Shown here one piece after another: positions 25,698 to 37,251 of a DNA stretch of 64,000 nt; position 1 is the stretch's first letter, and each line of letters starts with the position of its first letter. The DNA is taken from positions 564,614 to 628,613 of the forward strand of contig VJWN01000002.1 in assembly GCA_007644065.1 (NCBI GenBank), in the 5' to 3' direction. Both the position numbers and the translations under genes were made by a program. The notes beneath the pieces were generated by a model. The model was given only the letters and a program-made list of their open reading frames with translations. It ran no database searches and was not told the DNA's origin. This DNA comes from Margaritispora aquatica (lineage: Eukaryota; Ascomycota; Leotiomycetes; Helotiales; Discinellaceae).

Positions 25698-26144
25698 ACG
25701 CATATTGCAACACTCAGCTGTGTCAAATCACCCATTGAACTCCTTACTCCCATACAGTCAGATTGAAACTACATCCTTTGACTTGGACTTTATTCATTGA
25801 ATTCTCGTCTAAAGGCTCTACAGTAAATAGGTAGGTATCAATCGTGTTCATGTGGCCCTGTGCCCGTACCTGTACTGTACATACTCACGACATCCGTCGT
25901 GATTACGCTGGAGCGCCATTCTGGGTGATGCGATCTGTTTGTTGATCAGATTTTTGTTCTGCTCTCACTTTCATCTTCTCAGCTCCCTCCATCGTCCCAA
26001 ACCTCGCCATGATGTCGTCTCGCTGCGTCCTCATCCATATTCCCACAACGTCGATCCCATCCCATCCTCCTTTGTCCATCGACACACAATAGGCAAGAGT
26101 GTCCAAGACCAAGAAAATGTAAAGAGATACGAGAGAGGGGGGGC
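25237..26144. other. Convergent spacer with a TC microsatellite
   Basis: 908 bp between the stop codons of the DUF2417 gene and RFC2. Apart from the TC repeat there are only 3' regions. Small open frames overlapping the repeat are artefacts. Confidence 0.6.
25637..25694. repeat. (TC)29 dinucleotide microsatellite
   Basis: Uninterrupted TC run of about 58 nt. Seen directly. Confidence 0.97.
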
Positions 26145-27475
26145 TCACGATCCACCCAATACCCCCGCAATCCTAAGTGACAAATCTAAGATCGTGAGGT
26201 GCTCGTCCGCGCCGTCTACGAGCCGCTTGTCGGCTTCTGAGAAGATGAGTGTTATCTTGTTCTTTTGCACGTCGGGGATGAGTTCGGAGGTTAGGATGCG
26301 TTGGAAGAGCTGTTTGTGTGTTAGGACGATGGTTTAAATATGTGGCAAGTGCGAGCAAACATACCTGAGTAACAACTTGTGTGGCACTCCACCCATCAGC
26401 TACCATATCCGTCACCACCCTCGACACATTCTCATACACTAACCCCTTCGAAGGTCCCTGCATAGCTTTCGCGAGTTTCTCAATCGTCGCATCTGGAATC
26501 ACACCCGCGATATCCTCTATGCTCTTGATCGTTACCATCTTGACCTCCTTCTTCACCTCATCCACATCCATCGCATCTCCATCACCACCAAATTCATCCT
26601 GCTCACCCACCTTCACCGCTCCCACTAACCTAGCAGCAGATTGCAAAAACGTAATCGCTTTCCTCAAATCCCCCTCACTACATTTGATCAACGTCGCCGC
26701 CGCCCCGTCTTCCAGCTTAACTCCCTCTTTCTCGGCAATCTCCTCGACCCGTTTCTGCGCGTTCCCTTTCTCCATGCTCTTAAACCGGAACTTACTACAT
26801 CTACTCGCCAACGGATCGATGATTCTCGTCACATAATTGCAAATCAAACAAAACCGCGTGATCTTGCTATACGTCTCCATCGTGCGCCGCAACGCCGACT
26901 GTGCGTCCTGCGTCATGCTGTCTGCCTCGTCGAGGATGATGATTTTGTAGGGCGGACATGGGTATAGAGCGCGATAGGCGGCTGTGGGTTGAGAGATCTG
27001 CATTTTGGCGAAGTCTTTGACTTTCTCGCGCACGATGGATATGCCACGCTCATCGGAGGCGTTGAGTTCCAGCACCCGGGTCTTGATCAATTCAGGCCCG
27101 TAGAGCTCTTTTGCGAGGGCAAGGACGGTGGATGTCTTTCCTGTTCCGGGAGGGCCGTAGAAGAGCATGTGTGGGAGCTGTTTGGGGTGTTAGGTCTTGT
27201 TTGTGTGTGATGAGAGGGGCCGTACATTGGAGGATTGGAGTGTTCGTTGCAGGACGGTGATGGTGTGATCTTGGGCTGTGACATCGTTCAAGTTCTTCGG
27301 CCGGCTGAGAGGGAAAGAGTTAGTGATTGAGTAAAGGTGAGGTGTGGGGATGAGAAACGTACTATTTCTCTACCCAGGGCTGTAATCGATTGTTCTCTTT
27401 CGTGGGAGCTTTGCTCGATCCGCCATTTGATACAGCTGCCTCTTTGCGGGCTTTGATATCGAAAAAACCTGCCAT
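26145..27475 (-). CDS. RFC2: Replication factor C small subunit (yeast Rfc2 / human RFC4)
   Basis: AAA+ subunit of the RFC clamp loader, which opens PCNA and loads it on primed DNA in the nucleus. Exons 27475-27363, 27304-27226, 27177-26365 and 26309-26145 give 389 residues. Motifs: [19 protein letters not shown] (RFC box II), Walker A GPPGTGKT at about 72-79, Walker [10 protein letters not shown] near 145-151 and SRC (arginine finger) near 189-191. The Rfc2 type, rather than Rfc4 or Rfc3, is inferred from [20 protein letters not shown] and [13 protein letters not shown]. An acidic insertion ([10 protein letters not shown]) lies in the collar region. The last exon ends [14 protein letters not shown], with a family-like C-terminus. 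Confidence 0.95.
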
Positions 27476-28139
27476 TCTGCTGAGATAGAAGTTATACTTA
27501 GGTGGAGGTGAAGTTAAAGGCCGAATCTGGTCGTGGTGTAGGATGCTGGAGAGGGTGCGGTTTTCTGGGAGACGCGTTTGGGAGGATCGCGTAAATCACC
27601 ACTTTACGCGAAGAAGTGGGGCAAGGTCACGGGATGACCTTTGACTCGGGAACAACCCAAACGACATGAAATCTATATATGCTGTAGATCCAAGAGCCTT
27701 GCTAAATAATCTAGGGCTGCTACTATATTTTCTTCTAACTTTAATGGGGCGGGATGTGTTGGACTTACAAGCATGTTTTGAGCTCAAATAAAACATGCAG
27801 CCGGCAGAATTTCAATTCAAGAAGTATAATCTTCATCGTTATCTTACCAACTTTGCAAAAAAGAATGATACTGATCCTTCAAATGTTCTTCCAATACTTG
27901 ATCAAATCATGTGCATTGCATCTAAAGACGCGCATGCGCGAAGGATCAATTGTTGGTTGGAGCCTATTCGAGGTGCATCGCTACGCCGCTTGCCAATAGC
28001 CTCGAGCTCCCTTCCAAGAGAATAATAAGTAAAACAACTGAAAGTCCCCCAAATTATTCTCCTTCTCATACGTTGTGCGTCAAACCTCAAACTGTCTTCC
28101 TACTGATTTTATATAAAAATGCCCCAAGGTGTTTTCATC
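27476..28139. other. Divergent spacer RFC2/ML-domain gene 1
   Basis: 664 bp. An open frame at 27795-28025 (76 codons, + strand) has no recognised homology. Nothing else seen. Confidence 0.5.
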
Positions 28140-28874
28140 ATGAAGTATTTCCTTCTCGCTTATATTCGCTTGGCACTGGTTTCAACTTTGCTTCAACAAT
28201 GCTCAGCCCTCTCAATACATCCCCAGAAAGTTCTTAAGACCCCATCAAAACTTGAATTTGATGACTTGATACCTATTTCTGGAGCCTCGCCATTCAAATA
28301 CTGCGATGCCGACTTCAGCACTGACCTCTTCAACATTTCCAGTCTCTGGGTTTGGCCCAATCCACCATACATGTGGGCTAATTCAATTTGGAATTCGATT
28401 TACTGAGCTGATTCTTGCTAGTTCTGACTTTTGGGACTTCACAATGAAAGGAACATTCGAGGTCGATCTGCCTGCAAAATCTAGGGTCAATATCCTCGTA
28501 GAGAGCAAAAAAGACGATCCAAATGGGGGAGAACCCATCGAGTTCTTGGTGGACTTTTGTAGATTCGTCGACAAAGTCACGCAACCTGTTGATGAAGAGG
28601 AGGTGTGTCCTCCAAAGAAGGGGGAGGCTTTGATTCAGAGGACTGATTTCATATCGTGGGGCTTGGATGAGGTGAGACAGATCGATCACTCCCCAATTCT
28701 CTAACCATTTCTGGTTTGAATGTTGTTGTATATTATAAGCTAATATTTGTTCGTGTCAAGGGTACTTATGTCATCACCGCAGGCATGTTTATGCCGAGTG
28801 GTGAAAGGCTGTTTTGTATTCATACCGAGGTGTTACTGCAGAAAGAAGAGCCGCTTCCTGGGCTCAAGGCATGA
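28140..28874 (+). CDS. Secreted ML-domain (lipid-recognition) protein, copy 1
   Basis: Likely a small secreted lipid-binding protein of the ML family (NPC2, and fungal phosphatidylglycerol/phosphatidylinositol transfer protein). Exons 28140-28372, 28422-28671 and 28761-28874 give 198 residues. The signal peptide ends near LLQQCSA. The mature part has four cysteines (FKYCDADF, DFCRFVDK, EVCPPKKG and LFCIHTE), enough for two disulphides, and the ML-type beginning SPFKYCDADFSTDLFNISSL and end MFMPSGERLFCIHTE. Intron positions, phases and the 114-nt last exon equal those of the paralogue at 32408-33125. An in-frame ATG at 28119 is a less likely start. The family call is from pattern memory; the ligand is unknown. 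Confidence 0.75.
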
Positions 28875-29847
28875 GAAGTGGAATGGATTGTCCTGGTTTT
28901 AATCTCGACTTTATCTGAAGATATGGGGCCAAGGTTGCAGGGTGAACTTTAATCTCTACCGTAAATTACATGTAGCAATTCCGCAGGTCTTTGATGTATC
29001 TGCGCTTTCTATCCAACTGCTCAAAGTAAATGCCGAGTAAAGATTCTCTTAAGTTTGATTTGGTAATCAAGCTATATTCTTCCAAACTAGAATACGATGT
29101 AGAATTTCTTGATATCAGACCTATTGTTTACCCATATCAAGTCTGCCTTGGTGATGGGCGATCCTGTGAGACTCCTCTAAAGCATTGGTTAATCGCGTGC
29201 GTTGCAGTCAAGAAACTATGTGTAGCCAGGGAAAGATCATAAAGGATTATCTATAACTCGGGCCGGGTTAAGGTGCATCATGCATTTCCACGCAGCAGCG
29301 TAAGGAACGAACTATTCTCAATGGAGCGAAGAACGAAGCTCATGTTAATCGTCTCAATGCCTTCTTCTTACAGTGCTACAAAACTCTAGCTATTTTTAGC
29401 TTCTACCAGACACTTGTCTCATCAGGTGATAAGCATATTGGGTGTATTCTCGTAGTGAGGAGACCTTGCAATAGTTCGCCAGAGGTGTAAATATTGCTTT
29501 ACACGTTTCGACTTTGAGTTCAGAGTTGCAAGACGTGCTCAATTCAGGATAGCATCAAAATATTTCATTAGAAAACTTACCTTAACCTCATTGCATTCAA
29601 GCCAAACTACTTTGCACATATGTTACAATGGCTTATTTACAGAAAGAGTGTTGCATTGAGTGTGACTAATCTGGCTTCCAAATCCCAAAACTGACTATGA
29701 AATAAATTGAACAAAATTCTGAAGGTTCATATCATGAAACAGATAGGAATATGCTCCATACACAAAGTGCTTGTCTTAGAACAAAAGGCGAATAACACAA
29801 AAGAGATGTCACTTCCAGTCCTTAGCAACCTTTCCCTCACGAACATT
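28875..29847. other. AT-rich spacer, ML gene 1/lipase pseudogene
   Basis: About 970 bp. The 70-codon open frame at 29030-29242 (+) has no recognised homology. No transposon ends or repeats seen. Confidence 0.5.
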
Positions 29848-31513
29848 TTATGGAGTCTGTAGTCGATCTGGATTTGGATCCCAAGGTTCCAACGCGTGAA
29901 TCCATCCGTCAGGCGTTGTGTAGGAGCCTCCAAAGAGCTTTCTGGGATAGTTTGGGTCCTTCCCCCTGCATTTCTCAATGATAGAGAAGATAAATATTTC
30001 CAAGCATGCTGAAGTCGGAGGCATTGGAGGATCTTCGTTCAGAGGCATATGACTTGTTAGAAATGCATCATCAGCAGTGCCTTTCCTAAATTCATAAGGT
30101 ATCCAAACTGGCATGGTCGTGCGAGAGCAGAATTCCTGGACCGCCTCTTGGGCAGCTGCGATATCAATGGACCGACTAGTCTGTGTGTGACAACCATTCA
30201 CGCTGACATCCATGTACTTATCAACGCCCTCCTTAAATATTCGATCCATAATTTTTTTGGTGAAGTTGTGGTTTTGGGTGAAATTGTTCAACTTGGAAAC
30301 AAAGCGTTAGCATTAATACTATAGTCCGAGCAACATTTTAGATACTCACCCCATCCAATGAGCGTGTCCAGAGCCTTTGTGTCATTCCCAGCAGCCTCGA
30401 ACAACAGGTCTTGGAGGGGAATAATATCTGTTTCTGGGGAATGGTTATTCTGTAATTCAGGAAAATCTGCGTTGATAAGGTTATTGAAGCTGGACAGCAA
30501 TAGCTCATCATGTCTGGCTTGAGGTGCTTCAAAAAACCAAATTTCTTCGTTTTCAGGATTCGGCTCAACATTGATTCCCTGGCAGTATCTGTGGCCTTCT
30601 ACATCATCGTTCCAGTCTATATAAATGACCCGGCCAACCCTTTGGCTTGTAGCTGAAAAGATTGCTGCGTTCAAAGTGTCAGCCATGTCGTTGAATGTTC
30701 ATCGCAGTTGCTTCGTCAATTTGTCCCCTCGGCCTAGTGTTACACTCCATGACACAGTGTCGCAGAAGTCTGAGGTTGCGTCAAAGAATCGAGCATACCC
30801 GGTCACAAAGAGCCAGAAATCTCCATCTCTACCTGCTTGGCCTTTTTTTTTAAAGCCATGTCGATAAATTTAAGTATATCAGTCACCAATTCAGGACTTT
30901 GGAGCAAACCCCAGGATATTTACATCTGCTGGGCACATGTCCTTCCACCAAAAACTTGCATGATACAATTAAGTATCAGCCCCAGGAAACCGATGTTATC
31001 TCCTCCAACAGTGAGCGTCGCAAACTGCGGCTTCCCAAAAGCTGGGCGAGGACCCCATAGGTGGTCATGAGAATCTCTATCTCTAAACTGCCATTCTAGG
31101 ACATCATTTGTAGTTGCACCGGAGAAAGCAGCGTTGATGAATTTCCGGTCACCAATAGAACCAGTCATTTTATCGTTCACTTGCATCAGTCGTGGATAAG
31201 TCTGGTCGAATCTGAGACAGCGCCAGGCAAGGCCATCGCGAAGGCCAGCCCCAACGCCTGTGGCATAGGAATCACCAAGATCTATCCATTCAGTAATATC
31301 TGGAACCTCGCGCCGTCTTATGTTTGTATAATGAGCTTGAATGGAGGACGATTTATTCTCAGGGGGGATATCTGGCGATTAGCCATGATCTGGTGTTGGA
31401 AATGCAACTGCATGGTTGAACAATATGTGGCTACCACTTTGTTTAGCGAGATAAATCATTTTCAGAACAGTAGCTTACCAGAACACAACTACAATAAAAG
31501 ACCAAAACCCCAT
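29848..31513 (-). pseudogene. SGNH/GDSL-family lipase or esterase, inactivated
   Basis: Reads as a secreted SGNH-hydrolase gene with several breaks. Conserved parts, in order: block I LGDSYATGVGAG (31279-31244), FINAAFSGATTNDVLEW, block III-like TVGGDNIGFLGLI, LLQSPELVTDI, FVTGYARFF, YIDWNDDVEGHRYC and FHPK (with the catalytic His). Breaks: an in-frame TAA at 30922-30920, a missing base in an A9 run (30842-30850 on the plus strand), an in-frame TGA at 30701-30699, and an extra base in an A7 run (30252-30258). A possible further TAA lies at 31381-31379 but could be in an intron. A normal intron remains at 30349-30292. The proposed first exon (ATG at 31513, hydrophobic) cannot be spliced in frame. 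The two homopolymer shifts could be sequencing errors; the two stops are harder to dismiss. Confidence 0.8.
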
Positions 31514-32407
31514 GATCAAGTGATCGAGTGATCAAGCGATTGTAGGTGGTAGGTACCTTAGAATGTCTACTGCTGCCTTAGATGAGAAGATTCGATGGAA
31601 ATGTGCTACTTGACGAGGGCTGAATGCACGTCTTGCAACAGCCAAGTGCATCTATCCTGCAATATACTATAAATCACTTTGCGAAGACTACCATCAATTG
31701 CTACCTGATCATTGCAGTTATTTTGAGATATGAACAGTTCTTATCTAACACGAAAAACACTTATCTGCTTTCTTTGGATGTCTGGGTGGTTGGGTGTGTT
31801 GCTTCACAAATAGCTTTCTGATTAAGAAGATGTTGGAGGAGTTGGAGTTTCTGATCACAATCTGATATCTCTGATTTGCTATACTAAAAGAGGATATTTG
31901 TTTCTATTTAAGTGCCTTAGTGACAACTTCAAGTGGGATTGATGTTGGAATGGGAAAATCGCAAGCAAGAGGACAAGTTACATCTTATGTCCTCACACCA
32001 TCGCCTATCAAGCTATACACACTAGTCATCGACAATCTTGTTATAGCATCTAGTCTCACATATGGTAAGATAAAAACTAAATCCTGTCTTTTGGTGGATG
32101 AGAGTATCTGGGTTTTGAAGTTGGTATTGCGAAAACACTCATGAATTTAAGCGAGCGCTAGGGGGTGGTACTTGCAACGGATCAGAACTCAGCTTCAGCC
32201 GAGCTATGCCACTACTCTGCTTTTCCCATCCAACAAGAGAGGGGAATCGTTTCCACCAAGGTCTAACGCATCGAAGATCGTCTATTTTTACTCGTGATTA
32301 CCTGCCACTGAAGTATTTATCAAATGCTGTAGCCTTGATTGAGCTTTTGTCCACATCCCGCCCCAAGAACACCATTAACTCATAATAAACTTCCAAACAA
32401 CCGCAAA
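31514..32407. other. AT-rich spacer, lipase pseudogene/ML gene 2
   Basis: About 890 bp. Short open frames only; no gene, RNA or repeat recognised. Presumably contains the promoter of ML gene 2. Confidence 0.5.
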
Positions 32408-33125
32408 ATGAAGAACCGTTTCGATCTTCTTATAATATTCATTGGGGCATCGAACGCGAATGTTATTTCTCTCCCCGGGGCCGAGTCTCACCCAAGTGCT
32501 CCCCAACGCGACTCCCAACATGCTCTCGCTTGGAAATCCGAGCCAAGTTACGAAGATTTGACGCCTGTACCTGGAACCTCTCCATTCAAGTACTGTGATG
32601 ATAATTATGGTGACGACTTGTTCACGATCTCAGAGATCTGGGTTTGGACCAATCCACTGTTCATGTAGGTGTTCATCATAAGCTCACAGGATTCAGATAC
32701 TAAATTCATACCCAGAGCCGACTTCTGGGACTTCACCATGAAAGGCGTCTTTGCGGCTGACATACCTGCTGATTCCCAAGTCAACATCCGTGGCCGGATC
32801 AACCTTACCGATTATCCAGAACCATTGGATATGGCTGTGAATTTCTGCAAATTGGTTGACAAGGTGACCCAGCCTGCCGAGGGAGAGATCGTATGCCCTC
32901 CCAAGAAAGGCGAAGCGTTAATTCAGAGAGAAGATTACATGCTATGGAGCTTCCCTGAAGTGAGAATCTCCGTGATGAAAAAAGAGACACAGCTAATTTT
33001 CACCTGTGAAGGCAACATACATATTTACTCTGGACATGTTCATGCCTGATGGCAAGAGAGTTTTTTGCATTCATACTGAGGCGTATTTGCAAAAAGAACA
33101 CCCTCCTCCTGAGCTCAAAGAATGA
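32408..33125 (+). CDS. Secreted ML-domain (lipid-recognition) protein, copy 2
   Basis: Paralogue of the gene at 28140-28874. Exons 32408-32664, 32716-32959 and 33012-33125 give 204 residues. The signal peptide region (FDLLIIFIGASNANV) is shorter and less hydrophobic than in copy 1. Shared blocks: SPFKYCDDNYGDDLFTIS, DFWDFTMKGVF, NFCKLVDKVTQPA, VCPPKKGEALIQR and MFMPDGKRVFCIHTE. All four mature cysteines are kept. Both introns are at the same codons and phases as in copy 1, and the last exon has the same length. This shows descent from one duplicated gene. It may bind a lipid outside the cell or in the endomembrane lumen (inference from family). Confidence 0.75.
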
Positions 33126-34382
33126 TAGGACAGGATGGGAGGACGGGACGGGAGAGGATGGGTTGGTTAGGTGATTGATTGGCCTTTTGTCAATCCTGAC
33201 ATTTTAAGCGAGTAATCTGGTGTGCACCCACTTGACTGCCAGGCACACTCGATGATATCTTCCCTGTTTTTAAGTACATAAATTTCAATGATTATTGCGA
33301 TCATTCCCATCTGCCGATCGTCCTCAATGAGTTTCATCATTGCTTTCTTACACCTGCTTCTTTCGAATTCATTGCTCCAACCATCTGAATGCTACTCTAG
33401 AAACAACCAGCACAAATATCCGTGATAACAGGGAGTTCCTTATAGCTCACCTACAATGCAGCTTTTATGACACAAATCGCTCCATAAAGCCCTAAGGGAT
33501 TTAACTCTAAATATGTTTGTTATATTTACACTATCATTCCTTCACTTCCTCTACGAAGACCACCATATATCCAGGTCTACTACAGATTAGTCAAGAAATG
33601 CTATGAACCTAATCTATAACACAAAAAGAGGAAGTTACCTGTCTATCAGAGAGAGAATTTCATTTTGGGAAACGAGCAGCATTCATATGCTCACACAAAT
33701 GTCTATCTTTAGGGCGTGCCCATATATAGGTCTATTTCTCGCTTGGAAATGGATTGCTATTGTAGCTACATATATGGAGAAGATGAGAGAGAAACTGGTC
33801 ACTGTCATGGTAAATGAATGCGTCGAATTGCGCTAGCGATGAAATAGCAAGTGTCTGGTGAGTCAAAGAAGCGGTGGTTGGACGTTCGTTTTTGCTTGGC
33901 CAATGCTGGATTTTAGGAGCACCACCACCGTATACATCGCTATTATGGTGAAGCTTTCAGCGATCTCACCCTAGGCCGAGAATCTGAAATGTCACCTATG
34001 AGATCTCCCTGATAATATCATTGTAAATCTATTTAGAATTCGCCCGTACGCTTGTTTGGGAAACCAGGAGACCGGTTTTATCGTAGACTTACGCGTTTAA
34101 TGATATGGTGTCAAAAGAGACTTATAGCACGTCTTCTATCACTTTACTTCTACCAAGTGTACGCTTATTTCACCTACACAGCTCCTTACAAAATTCATTA
34201 GGAACAAACATAGCTCAGACACAATCCTACCCATAGCGAAAAAACGCCACCCACTCCTAGATCATTAAGAGCTTGTTTCCAGCACAGCCTCAAACAAGAT
34301 TCAGTCCTAATAATTCCACATGCACAATTCTGCATCATCACTGATGTTTAGTGATCATACTCAATCATTAATCAAAACGACC
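33126..34382. other. AT-rich spacer
   Basis: 1.26 kb between ML gene 2 and the 3' end of the 2EXR-type gene. Short open frames (longest about 77 codons at 33603) look random. Nothing recognised. Confidence 0.5.
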
Positions 34383-35430
34383 TCAAGCCTCTTCATCTCC
34401 GAAGAGATCCAGATCAGGCGCAACCATAAGCAGAGCTATCAAATTCACCATAGTTGGATTATTCCGGAAATCAGCAAAGCGACAAGGCCTCTCCGACGCA
34501 AGCAGAGCTTCTCGCATAGCTATCGTCCACGGCACGACCTGTTCCCTCTGGGCGCGCAAGTTCCACTTCTCCATCCACCAATGCCTACTACACTCCTCGT
34601 CTGCGTCATGCTCTCGAAGACAAGCGAGATCTGGCCAGACGTAAGTCTTGTGACCCTGTAAAGGAGCTGCATCCTCAGCTTTACTCCACATCTCCACTTT
34701 GATCTTGAAATCCCCCGTACCGAACCTCATTCCGGTCTGTGGATTCTTGGAATCACACAAGACAGCTAAGTCGGTGAGACCTTCGAAATGCCTGAGTTCG
34801 CGCATGCCAGTCTTAGCGTGCAAGAGCAGAGCTTCTTCGTTGATCATCAGCCTCTTCACGCTCTTCATTTCGTGAACACTCATTTTCCCATTGAGTGTGC
34901 CGGGCGCAGCACCTAGAGAAGACCAGTCGAGGAGGAGAATGTCATTTTCGCATGAGAAGCAAGTCCGGGCGAGATCTGGCGAAGGGCTGAAGTGGAGCGC
35001 ATAGAGTTTGAGGGCCTCTGCTCGGGACTGGTGACATACGGATAGCTGGACGGGTGGTTTGTGTGGTGAGAAGAAGCTATTGTGTTCGGATGACCAGTGT
35101 ACTGAAACAATAGAGGTATTTCTTTCGGGGGACATGCTCATTCTCCACTGTAAGAATTTTAGTGCTTTTCTTATATAATGGCTATGTCCGAACGAGTCTC
35201 GGGACAAATTCCAATATCTTAACTATGTGAGGATAGGACACATAGACGGGATAATTATCGCTAAAGTCTAAAGATGTCTAAGAAAATGCCATTGACGTAA
35301 TACTCACTATCTTGAGTTGTAATTCGGTAGGGAGCCTCGAAAAGAGCTCAAACATTTTGCTCGGAGGAGGTGGCCGTCTGATATACGGCCTCCGAGGAGA
35401 GACAGGAAGTTGATCTAGTGATGATATCAT
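34383..35430 (-). CDS. 2EXR-domain-like protein of unknown function
   Basis: Exons 35430-35308 and 35222-34383 with an 85-nt GTGAGT-TAG intron give 320 residues. The first exon ends FSRLPTELQLKI, which matches the short motif (FxxLPxELRxxIW) opening the fungal 2EXR domain family. A CHQSRAEALKLYALHF motif follows near residue 105, also typical. No enzymatic motif is visible. The family is large and expanded in plant-associated ascomycetes, and its function is unknown. The start is the first ATG before the motif. Confidence 0.65.
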
Positions 35431-35996
35431 GGTACTAGCTTTTAGTATAAACCGGAAACATATGCGAAACTATAGTTATTGCAGAGATAGATAATATAAA
35501 CATAAGAAAGAAAAGGAGAGGTTCAGTAGATGCAACGTTGGATACTTCCAAACAGCCAAAATGCATAAGCACATGTGAATTTCTGTCTCTCACTGTCTCC
35601 AGTGGGGGCACCGATTCCGGCGGTCATGATAAGACGACATAGGCCTTGCGCTTCTCATAGTGATATGGATTATCACATTTGGATATGTAAGGACTACTTA
35701 CACATTCAATAATATAGTCCAACAAACGTATCAAGGCTCAAAAACTGAAAAGTACATCCCGTGCAGCTAAGGTACCTTAATCCGACTTATGGTATGTAGT
35801 CACATGACCAGCCTCCCGTGCAATGGAATAGAAGCTCTCGCTTGATCATCAACCACCTATCCTCAGTTCAGCCCTTCGCGCCGACCAACATCTCACAAAT
35901 CTGCAGCTGTCCATCAGCTCGCACATTTCCCATCTATGCGTATTCGAATCATGTGAATCATCACTCCAAGTTCACCAATGAGTCCTATTACAAGAC
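35431..35996. other. Divergent spacer, 2EXR gene/DUF1746 gene
   Basis: 566 bp carrying both promoters. No feature recognised. Confidence 0.5.
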
Positions 35997-37117
35997 ATGA
36001 ACAATGACGCTACGCCCCTTGACGCCGAAGTCAGCACGAGCACGCGCGCGACCTCAATCCCAACTATCGCCGAGCACAATACAGCTACAGCTGCCAATGG
36101 AACAACTGTCGATGGAGGAAGAGTTGCGACCGCAGATGTTACAGTTGAAGTGCCAGTCGTGACGGATACACCTGCCCAGGAGAGAGTGAAGTTGCGTACC
36201 AGGAAGAGGGCGGATTTCCTGGGCGATCTCATGAATAAGCTGGACATGACGATATACATGGAGTTGTGTATCTTGTATTACATGGAGTAAGTTCTCACAG
36301 CTATCCCGTCTCAAATTCTGCAAGCACTAACGCAAACAGTTGTTCACTATTTCGCCTTCTCATCCGCGTCATTCCACAATGGCTTTTTCTGACACCCAAG
36401 CCTCCACCTGTCCCACAACACAAGCCTTACATTGGCGGGATAATCTTCCCCTTCATCATATGTGTGCTATTGCACACATTTACCGCGCGTTCGGAGGCTG
36501 GGGAAGCAATGCGATACTACTTACATGGAGGCATGATACCAGATTTCATAGGGCAGAAGGGTCCTAGTTCGAAGCTTGTGCTGGTGGGCTTGGACGTGTT
36601 TGTGTTGGTATTGCAGTGCATAATGTTGACTGTGCTGATTGAGAAGGATCGTTTGAAGGAGATCATGAAAGCGCCTGTGGTAGTGGTGCCGGGAGTCGGT
36701 GGTGATCAGCCTAGAGCAGAAGTGGTGACTTCACAGGACCACGACTCCGAGGAAAGAGGCATAATACGGGATGATCTCACGCAGACGCAAAATGGAGATA
36801 TAGAGATGCAACCCCTCAACTCGACCCCACCATCAGACATCGACCCGGAACTCGCTTCAGAGCGCGAACGTCTTTTGGCTGAACCTATACCAAGACCAGA
36901 GAACGAAGATGAGAATGAGCATGCGGCGGATATTTTCTACTCTGGTACCGTTGTTCTTGCCGAGTTCCATGTCCTACATACCTTGCGCTCGCAATGGGCG
37001 AACTATGGAACTGCGACTGAGAGTGCTATACAAACGGTTGGCTTTTCTGCAGGCTTTGCAGCTGTGAGTGCAAACAGAAGGCTGGGCGCTAGATTTCAGG
37101 CGTTGAGAGGTGGTTGA
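35997..37117 (+). CDS. DUF1746 membrane protein (Dsc4-like, DSC ubiquitin-ligase complex)
   Basis: Probable subunit of the Golgi DSC E3 ubiquitin-ligase complex, by resemblance to DUF1746/Dsc4 proteins; in fission yeast that complex activates SREBP. Exons 35997-36286 and 36340-37117 give 355 residues. The N-terminal about 75 residues are polar. Then come TIYMELCILYYMDCSLFRLL and IPQWLFLTPKPPP, which I recall from DUF1746. Hydrophobic segments follow (IGGIIFPFIICVLLHTF and LVLVGLDVFVLVLQCIMLTVL). The C-terminal half is acidic and disordered and ends with a short Gly/Ala-rich helix. The intron splits the Asp codon in YYMDCS. No RING domain is present, as expected for Dsc4. Confidence 0.65.
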
Positions 37118-37251
37118 TTGATTGTCATATACCCTTGTTGTGTTGTATATTAGGAAGAAATACCAAAAAGCCTTTGCTCTCCACATGCACAGACAGTTTT
37201 AACCAGTGATCTTGATCTTTGAATATTTCTTTGTTCATGCACCCGATCTAA

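Noticed and set aside
27795..28025. 76-codon frame before ML gene 1
   Set aside because: Short, no homology and overlapped by another frame.
31181..31531. 116-codon plus-strand frame opposite the lipase relic
   Set aside because: It is antisense to the conserved GDS block, so it is a shadow.
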